DNA of 64,000 nucleotides from Yamagishiella unicocca (Eukaryota > Chlorophyta > Chlorophyceae > Chlamydomonadales > Volvocaceae): assembly GCA_003116995.1 (NCBI GenBank), contig BDSL01000169.1:1-64000 (forward strand), in the 5' to 3' direction. Made by a program: the position numbers and the translations under genes. The notes beneath the pieces were generated by a model. The model did no database searches. It saw only the letters and a program-made list of their open reading frames with translations, and had not been told where the DNA came from. This document shows, piece by piece, positions 1 through 17,345 of the stretch (the first letter of the stretch is position 1; each line of letters begins with the position of its first letter).

Positions 1-79
1 AGCACGCTCCGTCTTTACAACAAACGACTTCGCGGATTTGATGAGCGCGTTGTAGAGGCGGCGGTATGGCTGTAGATAC
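1..79 (+). CDS. possible 3' end of an unidentified plus-strand gene
   Basis: Frame 1 is open from the window edge for about 24 codons and ends in a stop right after the residues EAAVWL. It reads like the charged C-terminus of a protein (RLYNKRLRGFDERVVE), but the piece is far too short to assign a family. No splice site is needed to explain it. It could equally be chance reading in non-coding DNA. Low confidence. Confidence 0.2.
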
Positions 80-730
80 TGAACCCACTCTCAGGGCCGG
101 TACGATACTTCCGAAGGGAGCGCTGGCCAGCTAGCTAGCTAATGGCACAAGTGGTGGGTACCGGTTGCATGCGTAAGAATGAAAGGCGCCAAGACTGGCT
201 CGGAAACAGAGCGGGCATTGACGGCCAGCTAGGCCGCCGTGGGTCAGTAAGTGATTGCCGATGTAAGGGTGACATTAACGAAAAGCAGCTTCCCTGCGTG
301 AGCTTCGTCTCCTGTGACCACACCTGCGCTGTGCCTCGGTCCCACACGCGAACACCGGTATGTGGGCCGTCTTCGACACAGTCCACACTCCGAAACCAAC
401 CCTCGCAATTTCACGGGTAATGGTGGAATCGCGGCGCCACGAGACATCCGGTAATACATAGCAGCCTAGCATACCCCCCACAGATAGCATCGAGCCCCCC
501 TATGTCCGCACCTTCCTGGAGGGCGTCCCTCCCCGCACGTACAGGCAACCCTCCCCCCACACACACGCCTTTCCTAAACGGTTTTCCTCGCATCCACAGG
601 TCGTCCTCGAACGCTCCCCACATCCCTCGTCCCTCAATCCCTGGATCCACAAAAGCCAGGGACCTCATCGAGCGGCGATACCGTCCTGCGGCCCAAAAAT
701 ACCGCTAGAGAGCAAAGCCCACGGCCGTGC
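80..730. other. intergenic region downstream of the prolyl-tRNA synthetase gene
   Basis: No recognisable gene on either strand; the short open frames overlap each other and show no family signature. Positions 577-614 hold a copy of a short dispersed repeat, also seen in introns near 8812, 16714 and 42036. The motif TGTAA, the usual green-algal poly(A) signal, occurs near 261 on the plus strand and might serve a gene ending near the left edge. Confidence 0.5.
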
Positions 731-6461
<5,731 letters not shown>

Positions 6462-6532
6462 GCTCGCGCCGAGATTCGAACTCGGGTTGGTGGATTCAAA
6501 GTCCACAGTGATCACCGCTACACCACGCGAGC
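6462..6532 (-). tRNA. tRNA-Gln (anticodon UUG)
   Basis: The minus strand folds into a complete 71-base cloverleaf without intron. The 7-bp acceptor stem pairs GCTCGCG with CGCGAGC. The anticodon arm is GTGGA-CTTTGAA-TCCAC with anticodon TTG (plus-strand complement at 6497-6499), reading CAA glutamine codons. The T arm is CCGAG-TTCGAAT-CTCGG. The D arm contains the A-box-like TAGCGGTGATC. As expected for a eukaryotic nuclear tRNA gene, no CCA is encoded. Confidence 0.93.
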
Positions 6533-6808
6533 GCTGACTCGATGTCGTCGATGTGCATAAGAGCACTTTTTTCAGTATATATAGCTGTCAAAAATGCCGT
6601 ACGCCGTAGGCTTGCGGGCGTAGGCACGCGGTCTCTCTCTCTCTCTCTGCGGGCGTTGTTGTGCCGTACGCCGTAGGCTTGAGGGCGTTGTTGTTGTGCC
6701 GCCTTAAACAGCAGCGCAAGGCCTGCGCGAGTGTGCCTACCTCCTCCCACCTGGCCGCCCGGCGGTTGGTCGACGCGGCGGCGTGCAGGGGTATAAGGTT
6801 GCAGGGTT
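6533..6808. other. low-complexity spacer with simple repeats
   Basis: Contains two copies of a GTACGCCGTAGGCTTG-type word (near 6599 and 6665) followed by GCGGGCGT/GAGGGCGT, and a (CT)n run near 6630-6649. No gene is supported here. Confidence 0.5.
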
Positions 6809-6906
6809 ATGCTTGCACGCGGATGCTTGCACGCGCATGCTTGCACGCGCATGCTTGCAGGGGTATGCTTGCAGGGGTATGCTTGCATGTGTAGGCTTGC
6901 AGGGGG
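6809..6906. repeat. 14-bp tandem repeat, about 7 units
   Basis: Seven consecutive 14-base units of the form ATGCTTGCA followed by CGCGG, CGCGC, GGGGT or TGTGT. The conserved core is GCTTGCA. The array lies between the tRNA gene and a decayed mobile-element-like segment. Confidence 0.85.
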
Positions 6907-6984
6907 CAGCCAGCCAGGCGCAGGGCGGGGGGGGCAGCCTGCTGGTAGGCGCAGGGGGCCCGTTACGCGCAGGGGGCAGCCTGT

Positions 6985-7330
6985 TGGGTGCTGCGGGCAG
7001 CATTAGTAGGTATTGGGACGGCCACATGGGGCACACCAGGTGGAAGTCGGCGAGCGAGGTGAAGCGGGTGGGAATGACGTACATGAATGCTCGGTGCCAG
7101 CGGCCGTCGGGAGGGCGGCACAGGTGGGCGAGCCAGTTCTGCCGCCGGAAGGTCATCCCCTCGGCGAAGCAGTCGGTGACGGCGTAGGCGAGGCCCAGCG
7201 GGAGGGCCCAGCGGCGGATTCGTTCTCGCGTACGTCGGGCAAGCGAGAGACGTGGCCGAGGGGCGCGCCGTAGGGGATGACGAAGATGGAGGAGAGGGAT
7301 GGGAGGCTCGGGGGGGTGGAGGACGATCCC
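6985..7330 (-). mobile_element. decayed SF1 (Pif1/Helitron-like) helicase C-terminal fragment
   Basis: On the minus strand, two reading frames together carry a protein-like stretch: IFVIPYGAPLGHVSRLPDV, then after a frame change near 7200 AYAVTDCFAEGMTF and, further on, AFMYVIPTRFTSLADFHLV. The last two resemble motifs V (T-x-HKSQG-x-T) and VI (YVALSR-x-x-SL-x-x-L) of Pif1/Helitron helicases with key residues changed. Identification rests only on this motif resemblance. No termini, Rep domain or target duplication were identified. It is clearly not a working gene. Chance or another repeat-encoded protein remains possible. Confidence 0.3.
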
Positions 7331-7399
7331 GGTGCCGGTGGCGCCGTTGTTATGAATGTGGTGGACGACGGTGTGCGCGTTGGTGGCGAAGGAACCGAA

Positions 7400-7720
7400 T
7401 CGGTGCAGAGGGCGCCCAAAGGGGTCACCAATTAATATTTGCCACCTGCTCGGGCTCGGGGGGTGGGTGCCAGGGTGCCCTGTGGGTGCGTGCTGGCGCT
7501 AACCGACAGCCACCTACTACTCGGGCGCCCAAAGGGGGTCACGACGTGGTATTTTCCAAGTGCTGCCTGCCAGCCGCCAATTAATATTTGCCACCTACAA
7601 CTCGGGCGCCCAAAGGGGTCACCATCTGGTATTGGCCAACTGCTGCCTGCGGGGGGTGGGTGCTAGGGTGCCCCGTGGGTGTGGGGTGTAGGGGGCTGGG
7701 TGGCTGGGCGCCAAAATCAG
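7400..7720. repeat. irregular tandem repeat with GGGCGCCCAAAGGGG core
   Basis: The word GGGCGCCCAAAGGGG(G)TCAC occurs near 7407, 7529 and 7606. Shared pieces lie between (AATTAATATTTGCCACCT twice, GGTGGGTGC-AGGGTGCCC twice). Units are about 80-120 bases and imperfect. It borders the helicase-like fragment and may belong to the same element. Confidence 0.7.
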
Positions 7721-8512
7721 AGTAGCTACCAGGGGGCTGGGTGCTTGGGCGCCCACGTGTGAACTGGACTCCCCATCGATTACTCAGCAGGCACCATCTG
7801 CCTGCAACTAAACGCAGCGGCCTTGTCTGGAGCCCGCCGTTCGTTGTCCTCGGGTTGTCATCAGGCTGCCGGCTGGACGGCTCGCCGCCGGCTTCGGCTT
7901 GTGCTTCGGGTCGTTGCAGCCCACCTCGCCCGGTCCTGCCGGTCCTAGCTTCCTCCTGGCCTAAGATGGTTGGTCGGACTACCGGCTAGCTGATCAGCAG
8001 TAGCCATGTAGCAAGGGAGCCAGACAGCAGCCTGCAATACCAGCTACTACTGCTCACGCTCAAAGCCAATGCGGTCTTGTGAAGCCGATGTCTCACTTTG
8101 GAAACGTGCTTGCGAGCCAGGGTTCAAACAGGTCCAATGCTCGACCAGCCGCACCAGGCACACTTAACCGCGCCGCTCACTTGCGCAGTGAAGGCAGGCA
8201 AGGCTTTCCCTGACCAGACATAACCTCTCTCAGGCACCTCGGTTCAACACAATCATCAAACGCCCTCGAGCGTAAGGGAGGTGATCGAAGGGACGACAGA
8301 ACGGTAATCGTGATCGCTCCGCCCGTGTGAAAAAGCAAGCGCTGCAACCCCATCCCTCCACCAGCAAGTCCCCTGCATCACCACATGTTGTCTGGTACGC
8401 CACGTGCCAGGTGTCACGCCACGTGCATCATCCTGTTCCAACAGAGCTACAACAAGACAAAGACAGCCACGTGTACCAATCACGTCCCCCCAGTAACTCA
8501 CCCCCCACGACC
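7721..8512. other. spacer without recognisable gene
   Basis: Several short open frames but no splice-consistent gene or family motif. It lies downstream of the TraB-like gene and upstream of nothing identifiable, so part of it is probably 3' UTR and repeat debris. Confidence 0.4.
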
Positions 8513-10637
8513 TCACCGCCCGGCGGCCGCCGCCACCGCCCCCACACTCCCGCGATCAGCTCCCCCTACCCCGCCTTCGCTCGCCGCCGCCGCGGCCGCC
8601 GCCGCCAGCCCGCGTATCCGCAGCGCATGGCCCCCGCCCACCACCGCCAGCACCCGCCCGCACTTGCGGCCGCCCAGCCTCCCGGTCGCAATGTCCCTCA
8701 GCCGGGACAGCAGGTGCGCAGACTGCGTGTTGCGCAGCTGCTGCTGCTCGCCCACCCGCTTCTCTGGGTGCGCAGACCGCCATGCTGAGTCGGCCACCTG
8801 GGGGTTGGGTGGTTCGAGGGAAACCCGTGGATGTCCGAAAAAAACCGTTTAAAACAGAAGTTGGGGGTTGGGTGGTGGGTGGTGGCGGGGAGAGGAAGCA
8901 ACGGGGGGAGGGCAGGTACCGTGAGGAGCCGCCCGAGATAATGAGATGGTCGGCGTGCCAGTGCTACTTTCTGTCTGCCCCCTGCCTGTGCACGGAACTT
9001 GTCTCTGCCCGCGCGCCCACCTGGAAGGCCTCCATCTGCTTGAGGCTGAGCGCCTGCTCCAGCCGCGTCAGGATGAAGCGCTGGCGGGGTGTCGTGGAAG
9101 AGGTGCCCGCGGGGATGCCCTGCAGCGTAAAGCGGGCCGTGTCCGTCCAGGGGAGTGTGCCGGTCAGGCGGTCCAGGTCGGATCCGAGCCCCGGTGCACC
9201 ACCCCGGGCCCGTCAACCCACTCTGTCCCCGGGCCCACCTGCAGCCATGTGTTGATCGCACTACGCAGCTGCGGCTCCACCACCTGCAGCAGCACCTGCC
9301 GGTAAGCCAGAGCGTCCTTTTCGGACCAGAAGTCGTCCTCGTCCATCGCCGAGAGCATGGCGTCGTCCTGCGGGACGGCAAAGATAGCGACTTTGGAAAT
9401 ACCGCCACCACCACTACGACCACCATCGCAAACAACAACAAAAACAACAACACCTCCGCACGGTAGGATCGTGCGGCGATGACGCGCACCGAGTGCTGAA
9501 GACTGAAACTCGCGCCCCGTCACGACGGTTGGCGGCTCCGAAACCAGAACCAGCGACGAGTTCCCCTGGTTCCCTACGCAACCGGCTCCCTCCTCATGCC
9601 CCCGGTGGCCTCCGCACCTCCATGTCTATTCCGTGCACCAGCACTGCAGCGGCTTCAGGCCCCCCCGCGGCTGGCCCCCCTCCTGCGGCCAGATGCGCCG
9701 CCGCGATGCACTCGCTGAGGTGCAGGTCCCGGTTTGCGAACACGTTGACCAGCGCCGCCTCGTCCACCGAGATGGGGCTGGCGCCCTGGCCCACCACCTG
9801 AAGGATTGCGTGGTGCCAGCGCAGGCTGGGAGGGGGCCATGGAGGCAGGGGAGGGCGCGTGGGTCGGGGCGGCGAGGCACAGGCCGGAAGGCCAGAGCGG
9901 GGCAGGGCGGAACGCGGCAGGTGAGCTGGACAGGGCGGGCGTAGACCCTATTCGGAGTGTCACCACCATTTACCGGGACTCGATTACCCTGGCCCGTCAC
10001 AGCACATAACGCACCGGTCAAAGTCGTCTGCGTGGTTCAAAGCTCCGCTCAGGGACGTTAGAGGCACAGCCATGAGCTTTGATAGGAGCTGGGCGTCCAT
10101 GGCTTTCGCCATGCGATTGAAAGATTTGGTGTACGGCGATTGGACGTCAAGCGCCACGGCGTCGGGCCTGACGCGTTCCCAGACAGCAGCGAGAATTGCT
10201 GGGTTGGCGAGGTCGTCGTGTGTGATGTCCAGGACGTGCAGCGACGCCGTGTGGCCCGGCGACGTCAGTGCGACTGGCCGCGAGACGCAGTCCTCGATGC
10301 GCTGCGCCGTCGCCTGCGCCCACGCGTGGTCAAGCACCTTTGGCAACCGTCCGCATAGCTCCTCTGTTTTGTTCATGAAGAAGAGACATGTGTCGCGCGT
10401 GCCTGGGTTGATGTCCGAGTCAGAATCCAATTGCACTGGCGGCAAATCGTCCAAGAGTTGCAACTCCAAACCACGTCGCCGCTGTGGCGCAGCTGCCGCA
10501 GGAGCGGACGACCCAAATCCCTTGCCAGCTGCTTTGCCGGCTGGCTTTTTCGCCTTGGCACCACAGGGAATCGGCCGGCGTGACTCTAGCGGCGCCGGCC
10601 TTCCGACTTGTAGCCGCGATGACCCGTGCATAAGCAT
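8513..10637 (-). CDS. TraB-domain-like protein
   Basis: Five exons read: about 10637-10012 (its 3' edge uncertain), 9797-9618, 9367-9239, 9119-9021 and 8797-8513; the last four keep phase. The first exon has a basic Ala/Pro-rich N-terminus, perhaps an organelle-targeting sequence. It then shows HVLDITHDDL...RPDAVALDV, which fits the TraB/PrgY/GumN pattern (a short strand, then RPD-x-V-x-x-E/D). The last exon holds RVLAVVGGGHALRIRG, like the family's C-terminal V-x-V-V-G-x-GH-x-x-GI, followed by an Ala-rich tail. TraB proteins in plants and animals are membrane-associated, with roles proposed at mitochondria and the ER. The assignment is tentative because the middle exons are not distinctive. 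Confidence 0.45.
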
Positions 10638-11130
10638 CTTAATTGAACTACAATAATTCAGTCCTGCTAATTATTTTGATTGGTCCATATCTCTGCGGCA
10701 GTCTGTCGGCGACGTTCAAGTCCGCGAAAATAGACGAGGTAAATCCAGGCTAATCCTTACAGCTTGGGAAGCTTGAATTGCGGGTGAAACGTGTAATCAC
10801 GATGGTGGCATGATCTGTGGCCGTTGTCCAAGTTAAACTTGCCGGCAACTACCGTACCGCGCGTCGCACATTGCAGGCGACCCAAACACTACAATAGCTG
10901 GACGGCGCCTAGACAATCGGGGCTGACGCTCTCCAACCGGCTGGCACAGACACCGACGCAGGCAGTGCTCTCCGAGCCACACCCAGATCCGCCGCCTGGA
11001 TACAGCACCAGCGCACGCCAACGGTCACACACTTGCCCGCAGCTGCCCTACAGCAAACACCCTTTCCCCTGAACTCCGCATCCCACCATCACTGATCCTG
11101 GTCCTCCACGTAGCACAACAACTGCCCCAA
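10638..11130. other. spacer between the TruA and TraB-like genes
   Basis: Holds the 3' UTR of the TruA gene and the upstream region of the TraB-like gene, both on the minus strand. A minus-strand TGTAA (plus TTACA at 10757-10761) is a candidate poly(A) signal for TruA about 370 bases past its stop. No other gene seen. Confidence 0.4.
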
Positions 11131-14100
11131 TCACTGGTCGTCGTCGTCTCGGTCCTTCAGCTGTGAGTAGTCCAGTGCAGCCAGCGTCGAGTCCTCCGCC
11201 ACAACCAACCCCTCCTCGCTCTCCAGTGCGCTGCCCTCGCCGCCGACAGAGCCCCCAACGCCACCGCCGCCGCCGCCACCGTTCCCAGCCCCGCTGCGCC
11301 TCGCGACTGCCGCCGCCTGCATAAGCGCGGCCGCCTTCTGGCCCTGCGTCTGACGCAGCTCCCGCGTGATGGACTCCGCCTCGTCCGTACCAACGGCCGC
11401 AACCGCCGACGACGTCGGTCCTGTCTCGCCCGCCAATCCATTTCCGGAGCTGCTGGTCGCACAGCTGGATGCAGTTCCTGCTTCAAGTCCGCCCTTGGAA
11501 CCTGTTCGGATCCGGTGCTCCAGGTCCTGGATCCTGGATTCGAACACCGCGTCGCCCTGGTAGTGTACGTGGGCCAGGTACAGCCCATGCGGCGGGGCCG
11601 CCTCCGGCAGCGCGGAGCGATCCGCCCGCTTCAGCAGCTGCCGCAGCCCCTCGGGCGTCACACGTTTGTGACCCACCTCCAACAGACCTGCTGCCAGCAT
11701 GCGCACCATCCTGCAGCACCACCAAGCGCAGGGGCCCAAAGAGCCGCGGCGGCGGCGGAGCCAGCCGAGGTCAGAAACACGGTGGCCCCACCGAGCGGTC
11801 ACCGTCGCGCGGCTAGGGAAGCGTCCGTCGACGGGTGCAATCCGTACATACCAGCATGCCGTACGTACCTGTACAGGAAGCCGTTGCCGGTTACCTCCAT
11901 GACTACCTCCTGTCCGCCGCTCACTGGGCTGGCGGTTTCCCGCAGCTGCAGGTGGCTCAGGATGCTGACGGGGCGTGAGGATGGCAGATGAAAAAGGGGG
12001 TTTGATAAAAGGGGGATGCGGATTACTCAGGGGGCTGAGCACGCAGCAACTTCATGGACAGGAACCAGCGGGGCGGGCTGATTGGGCACCAGCAAGCCGA
12101 CTTTTCACGATTAGGCACCAGCAAGCCGGCTTCGCGTCGGTTGTAGGGCCAGCGCGAGCCGTCCTCGTGCCCCCCCCCGCCACCGCACCGCAGCCGACTC
12201 ACCGCGTGTTCTTCGCCGCTGTGCGCTCCGGTTTTATTCCGCGCTCCGCCAACTGCGCGGGCCGGGGCATTATCCGGGCGCAAGAACGGCGGTTAGGTTG
12301 GAGTGACGAGCTCAAGTGGCGCCGTACGAGGCGAGGGAGGCAAGTACCGTCATAGGAGGCGAGGGCAGGGCGGTCGTACATGCGGGCGCGAGGTACCCCA
12401 ACAGCTGAGGGTCCGTGTCCCGATATCGTCGCCGATGCTCATCCCGCGGCGGCGGTGGCAAATCCCACCAGCCAGGGACTGAGGTATCGGCCGCTCGTCC
12501 CGTAGAATGCACCCGTCTGTCTTCGCCTTTTCGCCTGGATTTCTTTCGACCCTAACGTTAACGCATCGGCCCCGCAGGCAGCGGCTCTCTAGGCTCTCTA
12601 GGAGGCGGAGCGTAGCAAAAGACACCAGCAGGGTAGGGGGCGCTGGACTCGCTTCACTAGGGCACCCTACCCCAGCCTGAGCGGCCGCCCTTACACCTTG
12701 GGGTTCTTGCGCTTGGCGCTTCCGAGGCCTGGACACCGGGGCAGTGGGGCGAGGGCAATAACACACAAACCGGGCACGAAACCTCTTGGAGAACGATTTG
12801 TTGGCTTGGGAGCAACGTCTAGCTTCCCCCACGCAGAAGTTGCGCTGGCCAGGCACAGGCACACGACAATAGACCATCAATAAGCAGCAGGCCGCGACGG
12901 GACTGACCCGCGGGTCGTTTGTTGTCCATGAAGGCGGTGAAGTCGTGTCTCCCGACCAGCATCTCCGCCGCCTCCTGCATAAGCCCCACGTCCAGCTCCA
13001 CGTCAGACAGCCGGCTGGGCTTGCCCCGACTCCGCTCGCACCACCTGTCGTACACCCACCAGCGGTACTTGGCCTGCAGGCAGGCGGGTCCGGGACCTCA
13101 CGCCAGACAGGCGCCACGCCTGGCCCTCCGGGACCCCACGCCAGACAGGCGCCACGCCTGGCCCTTTCCATGTCGTGTGGGCGGGTTTCCTCGCCGCCAC
13201 CTCCTGCGCCCACGGCTGTCCTCTCCCCGCGCCCCACCTATTATACCTATGTTGAGTAACCGGTCCTTTTTTGTACACCCCCCCCCGCACACGCCCCCCT
13301 CCCGCACACACGCACCTGCATGGGATCCGGCAGGCCCGCCGCGAACTTGTAGAGGTACGTCTTGCCGGAGCTGCTGAAGTGGCTGTCGAAGCCTGCGACC
13401 AGCGCCAGGGAGGGGGCCGCAGGAAGACGTCGGCGAGCGCGGAGGGTCCGTCAGCATGGTTTCATGCATGTCATTTGTACGAGTGGTGGACGCCACGATG
13501 ACACGTGCGGGCATGTGCGCAGTCCGCGCCGTGCGGTCTCACCGTCTTCCGCGTACGACAGGCCGAGCACCCTGACGTCCGCCGGCAGGAAGGAGTTGTA
13601 GTACAGCACGTCCGACTCCAGGTCGTCGCGATCGCCGTACACGTCGAAGTGAACAACCTGCCCCGGTAAGCGGCAAAAGCGAAGCCAGCGCTTAAACGAT
13701 CTTCTATTCAGGGACTCGGCGTCGGCGCATGACACCAGCAGCGGCACTCCGGCTACTACGCCAGGGAGGGTGCCACGGGGGCAGCCGTGCGCCTCTCCCA
13801 AGCCACACGCCATCAGCGCATGTTTTCGTCCCGTGGGTTGAGACTCACCCGTCGTCGTCGCCTTAGCAGGTCGTACATACCTGCCCGTACGCGTGCGCGC
13901 CGCCGTCCGTACGCGATGCGCCCACCATGCGGCTGCAGCCGAGGAACAGCCGCTTGGCGCAGCGCTCAAGCTCGCCCTGCCGTACAGGGCCACGTGGTGG
14001 GGAGATGACGTGGCGAACGCGGGGCGGAAGCGCCGCAGAGGGAAGTGTCAGTTTTCCAACCCCAGCCGTGGCTGAAATTCCTGTGTTTAGAGACTGCCCC

Positions 14101-15004
14101 TGCGGCTGCCGGCTCGAGTTTGCCTTCTTACATTCGTCTTCAGCCACGCGCGGCAGGCACGGCTCCAACCCTAAACAGGACAGGCCCGGCAACCTCGTAC
14201 CTACCTGCACCGTTCGTACTTTCCCCGGCTGGAACTGGAATCCGGCGAACTCACAGCCGTCGTACGCAACAACCTGCGCGGCGGGAGTGCATCGCAGCAA
14301 GGGCCGAGGTCGGGGTCCAGCTGAGGCTAAAAGGGTGCCGCCCGGTACCTCGTTGCCAACGACGACGGAATGGCGTTGACGGTGGCCGGGTATGGCAGCA
14401 GAACCCCGAGCATTGCCGGGCGCTTCGCTTGGCGACATTGGCAGCGTGGCGAGAATGTGGGTTGCTGCCCAACAGAAGCTATGGCGGACACACAGCTACC
14501 GAGACGCGGTGTTCTTTCGCTCTCCCTAGACGGGCAGGGAAGTCCTCCGCGCATCGCACCGTCTCCGTGCACCGCCTCACGTGGCCATAGGGCCCCAGCG
14601 GCCGTCTCCATGAGACTGCAAGGGTACCGTCACCGCACCATTCTCAGGCGGCGAGCCGTTGCTGGCCGCGCGCCTCCGTCCTCTCCGTCCTCGTCCTCGT
14701 CGCCGCCGTTCGCCCCCCGCCACGTGCCCCTGCCTGCCGCGCCTGAGCTTGTCGTCGCTGCCGCGACCACCTGCCGATCGGAGATGATACGACGACAACC
14801 GCCTTGCGGACGGGGCGCCGCCGCGGTGCTGCTGCTGCAGCCTGCGGAGCTGCTACTGCTGCTGCTGCTGCGGTGTGCGACGGTGGTGCTACCAATTGAC
14901 GTTGTGGCAGGTCTCGGAATAACCGAGTTGACGGCAGCGCCCGAGCCGGTTACCCATCGCGGCGTACGATGCGCGCTGGCCGGCGGAGCCCGTTGGAAAT
15001 TCAT
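11131..15004 (-). CDS. tRNA pseudouridine synthase, TruA family
   Basis: Isomerises uridines in the tRNA anticodon arm. Exons, 5' to 3': a Ser/Ala-rich first exon from ATG 15004 (end unresolved, likely an organelle-targeting sequence), 14273-14205 (YDGCEFAGFQFQPG, VRTVQ), 13976-13881, 13657-13543, 13392-13316, 13073-12908, 12728-12697, probably one near 12590-12530 (CVNVRVER), 11909-11869 and 11710-11131. The catalytic aspartate lies in SRTDGGAHAYGQV. Other family signatures are FSSSGKTYLYKF, HDFTAF, GNGFLYRMVRML and the closing HGLYLAHVHY. The 130 or so residues after HGLYL form a Ser/Ala/Gly-rich tail ending DRDDDDQ, absent from bacterial TruA. The longest intron carries a local duplication at 13090-13170. 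The family is certain; the exact paralogue and compartment are not. Confidence 0.9.
13098..13163. repeat. two-copy direct repeat in a TruA intron
   Basis: The phrase CACGCCAGACAGGCGCCACG with its flanks is repeated in tandem about 40 bases apart. Non-coding. Confidence 0.7.
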
Positions 15005-15320
15005 GTGATAAATCTGTTTGACTACAATGATGGGTATTTCGAGTATCGGATCGGGCCGACTAAGATGACAAGTGAACATTGGCCCCGAAACCGCTTTGCA
15101 CGGCGATATTGCATACTGCTTGGATCGCCGTTTCTGTAACACTTTACGAGACGTTAGTGCGGCGCAATTATTCCTGACGTGGACAGCTAAGGCATTTTTG
15201 TAGGATTTTTATAGCGAACTGCGGCGATGATACCTTAAAGCCCTGATTCGCATTTTAGCTTCAGAGTTATTGCGCCGAACCCCTTTTTCGCCCGGCAAGG
15301 GGCAGGTGGGAACCGTCGTG
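15005..15320. promoter_or_regulatory. divergent spacer between TruA (-) and uL13 (+)
   Basis: About 316 AT-richer bases separate the two divergent start codons, so both promoters must lie here. No TATA box or named element could be identified with confidence. An in-frame ATG at 15270 lies upstream of the chosen uL13 start. Confidence 0.4.
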
Positions 15321-17345
15321 ATGTCAAAAACTAGCGAGGCCATCAAGCACCTCAAAGACTTGCAGCACATCAACCTAGAGGGCCTACGATTTCGGATAGT
15401 CGACGCAAAGGGCCAGGTGGGCGTGCATGTCGTCCGCCCTATCTGCACGCGTCGTCGCCCGACCGTGTGGGACATTACGGCCCCCCGCAGGTAGTGGGGC
15501 GCTTGGCGGAACAGCTATCGATCATCTTACAGGTCCGTGAAGCTCTAGGGTGCGCTAGGTTTCAATTGTTAACCCTCATGCGCAGAGCCCGCCGCACCAT
15601 TGCCGCCCCACCTTAGCCCACACGTCTACCCAGCATACGCCAGACATTCCGGCCCCCCAATCCCGACCTTTGTCAACCCGCTTAGGGCAAAGACAAGCCC
15701 ACTTACAACCCTAAGAAGGAGCAGGGGGATGTCGTCGTGGTGGTCAACGCAGCGCACGTGCAGTTGACCCACGACAAATGGAACACCAAGCTGTACCGGT
15801 GGCACACGGGTGGGGCCCGCCGTGGTGCCATGGGGGGAGAGGGAGCGAGGAACCTCGTGGAGGCGGTATAGGAGGCAGGGTGTGTGTGTGTGTGTGTGTG
15901 TGTGGACGGGGTGCCAGTGGCGTCCTGGTCGCGGCGTGCGATGCTCGGGTGCCATACCACCGCATTGGCCGTGCAGCTGCAGCACTGCTCTGCGGCCGCG
16001 GCTGTGCCCTCGGCAACCTCCCCCCCCCCCGCGTCAACGGTTTTCACGCACCCACCCCCGCGGCCAGGCCCCCTTGCTTGCTCCCTGGATGCACACCTCC
16101 AACTTGCCCGCTCCCCCCAACACCGGGCACCAGGGAGGCGCCGTCACAACCGCCCCTTAACCGCAACCATCCTTGATAGTAGTCAAATGCTAGCTATCAC
16201 ACACACACGCAGACATACACACACACGCACGACCGGCCTAGTGGCTAAGCGGTAAATTGACACGTATCGCCACCGGCGGGGCGCGCAGGCTACCCCGGCG
16301 GCCTGCGGGCTCGCACCGCCCGGGAGCAGTGGGAGAAGGACCCGCGTAAGCTGCTGTGGAACGCGGTGAACGGCATGCTGCCCAAAAACAAGAGCAGGGA
16401 GGTGCGTGGCGTGTGTGACTCGACAGGCGCTGGCTGGCTGGTTGGGCTGTAAGGGCTGTTTTGGTGCGCGTGGGGGCGATGAAGGGGGGTGCCTGGCTGG
16501 TGGGGCGCAGCGGCGACCGGACAGGCGGGCTGTCCCGGGGGTTCATGCAAAGCAATGAAGAAGGATTGCCGGTTGGTCGTTGCTGACCTGCCTCCCGCGC
16601 CAGGCCCAGTCCTGCAGCCCCGCCTGCCGCCTGCTCATCCCTCCGCATCCGCATCCCGTCCCCCCCTCCACCTCAACCCAGTTCTCCAGCATGCATCTCA
16701 AAACGTCTATTTTAAACGGTTTTTTTCTCGCATCCACGGGTCTTCCTCGAAACCCTCCACCTCATCAGGTCCGACTGGAGAAGCTCAAGATCTTTCCCGA
16801 GGCCGAGCACCCCTTCACGGACTTCCCGCTGGTGCCCTTCGTGCCCAAGCCGAGGCTGCTGACGGATCGCGGCCTGGGCTGGCCCCTGCCGCAGGTGGGC
16901 ACCTTTCGGACGGGTTGCATCAAGGGGAGGGGGAGAAAGAGAGGAATCACCCGGCCCTGCGGGAGGGGGGAGGCTGGTTGGGTGGATGGTTGCAGGTATC
17001 CGGAAAAAATCATATCCGGAAAAAAAAAAGGCCGGCCCTCCGGGAGGGGGGACCAATCAGGGTCTAGCAGGGGGACCGCGGCAGTTGGGAGGTGCGAGCG
17101 CGAACATTGTGGTAGTTGTTTTCCTTGCACCCACCAGGACACGTTTGCCCTCGTCGCAGGGCTTTGAGCCCGCCAACGTGGAGCGCTACTCGTTTCGGCT
17201 GCGCACCAGCCCAGGGCTTCACGGCGGCGCCGGCCGGCCGGTGGTGGGCATCGATGACCTGCTCACGGAGGAGGAGCGGGCGGCGCTGGCGGCTGCCGAC
17301 CGCGCAGCGGCGGCCGAGAAGCAGCAACAAAAGCCGCAGCTCTGA
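15321..17345 (+). CDS. ribosomal protein uL13 (L13), probably mitochondrial
   Basis: Large-subunit ribosomal protein. Six exons keep phase: 15321-15416, 15491-15532, 15686-15809, 16289-16401, 16769-16894 and 17160-17345. The product begins MSKTSEAIKHL and contains the L13 signatures VDAKGQVVGRLAEQLSIIL, GKDKPTYNPKKEQGD (bacterial GKDKP-x-Y-x-P), NAAHVQLT, RWHTGYPGG and VNGMLPKN. Compared with bacterial L13 (about 142 residues) it has a C-terminal extension of about 85 residues with an Ala/Glu/Gln-rich end, which is common in mitochondrial versions. ATG 15321 is preferred; an in-frame ATG at 15270 would add 17 residues. A plastid form cannot be fully excluded. Confidence 0.92.
15881..15903. 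repeat. (TG)n microsatellite
   Basis: Uninterrupted TG dinucleotide run in intron 3 of the uL13 gene. A CA-rich counterpart lies near 16200-16230 in the same intron. Confidence 0.9.

Noticed and set aside
6809..6906. CRISPR array
   Set aside because: The units are 14 bases with no spacers, and the genome is eukaryotic.
7741..7989. Short plus-strand protein (82 codons)
   Set aside because: Pro/Ser/Arg-rich chance frame in repeat-rich spacer; no motif.
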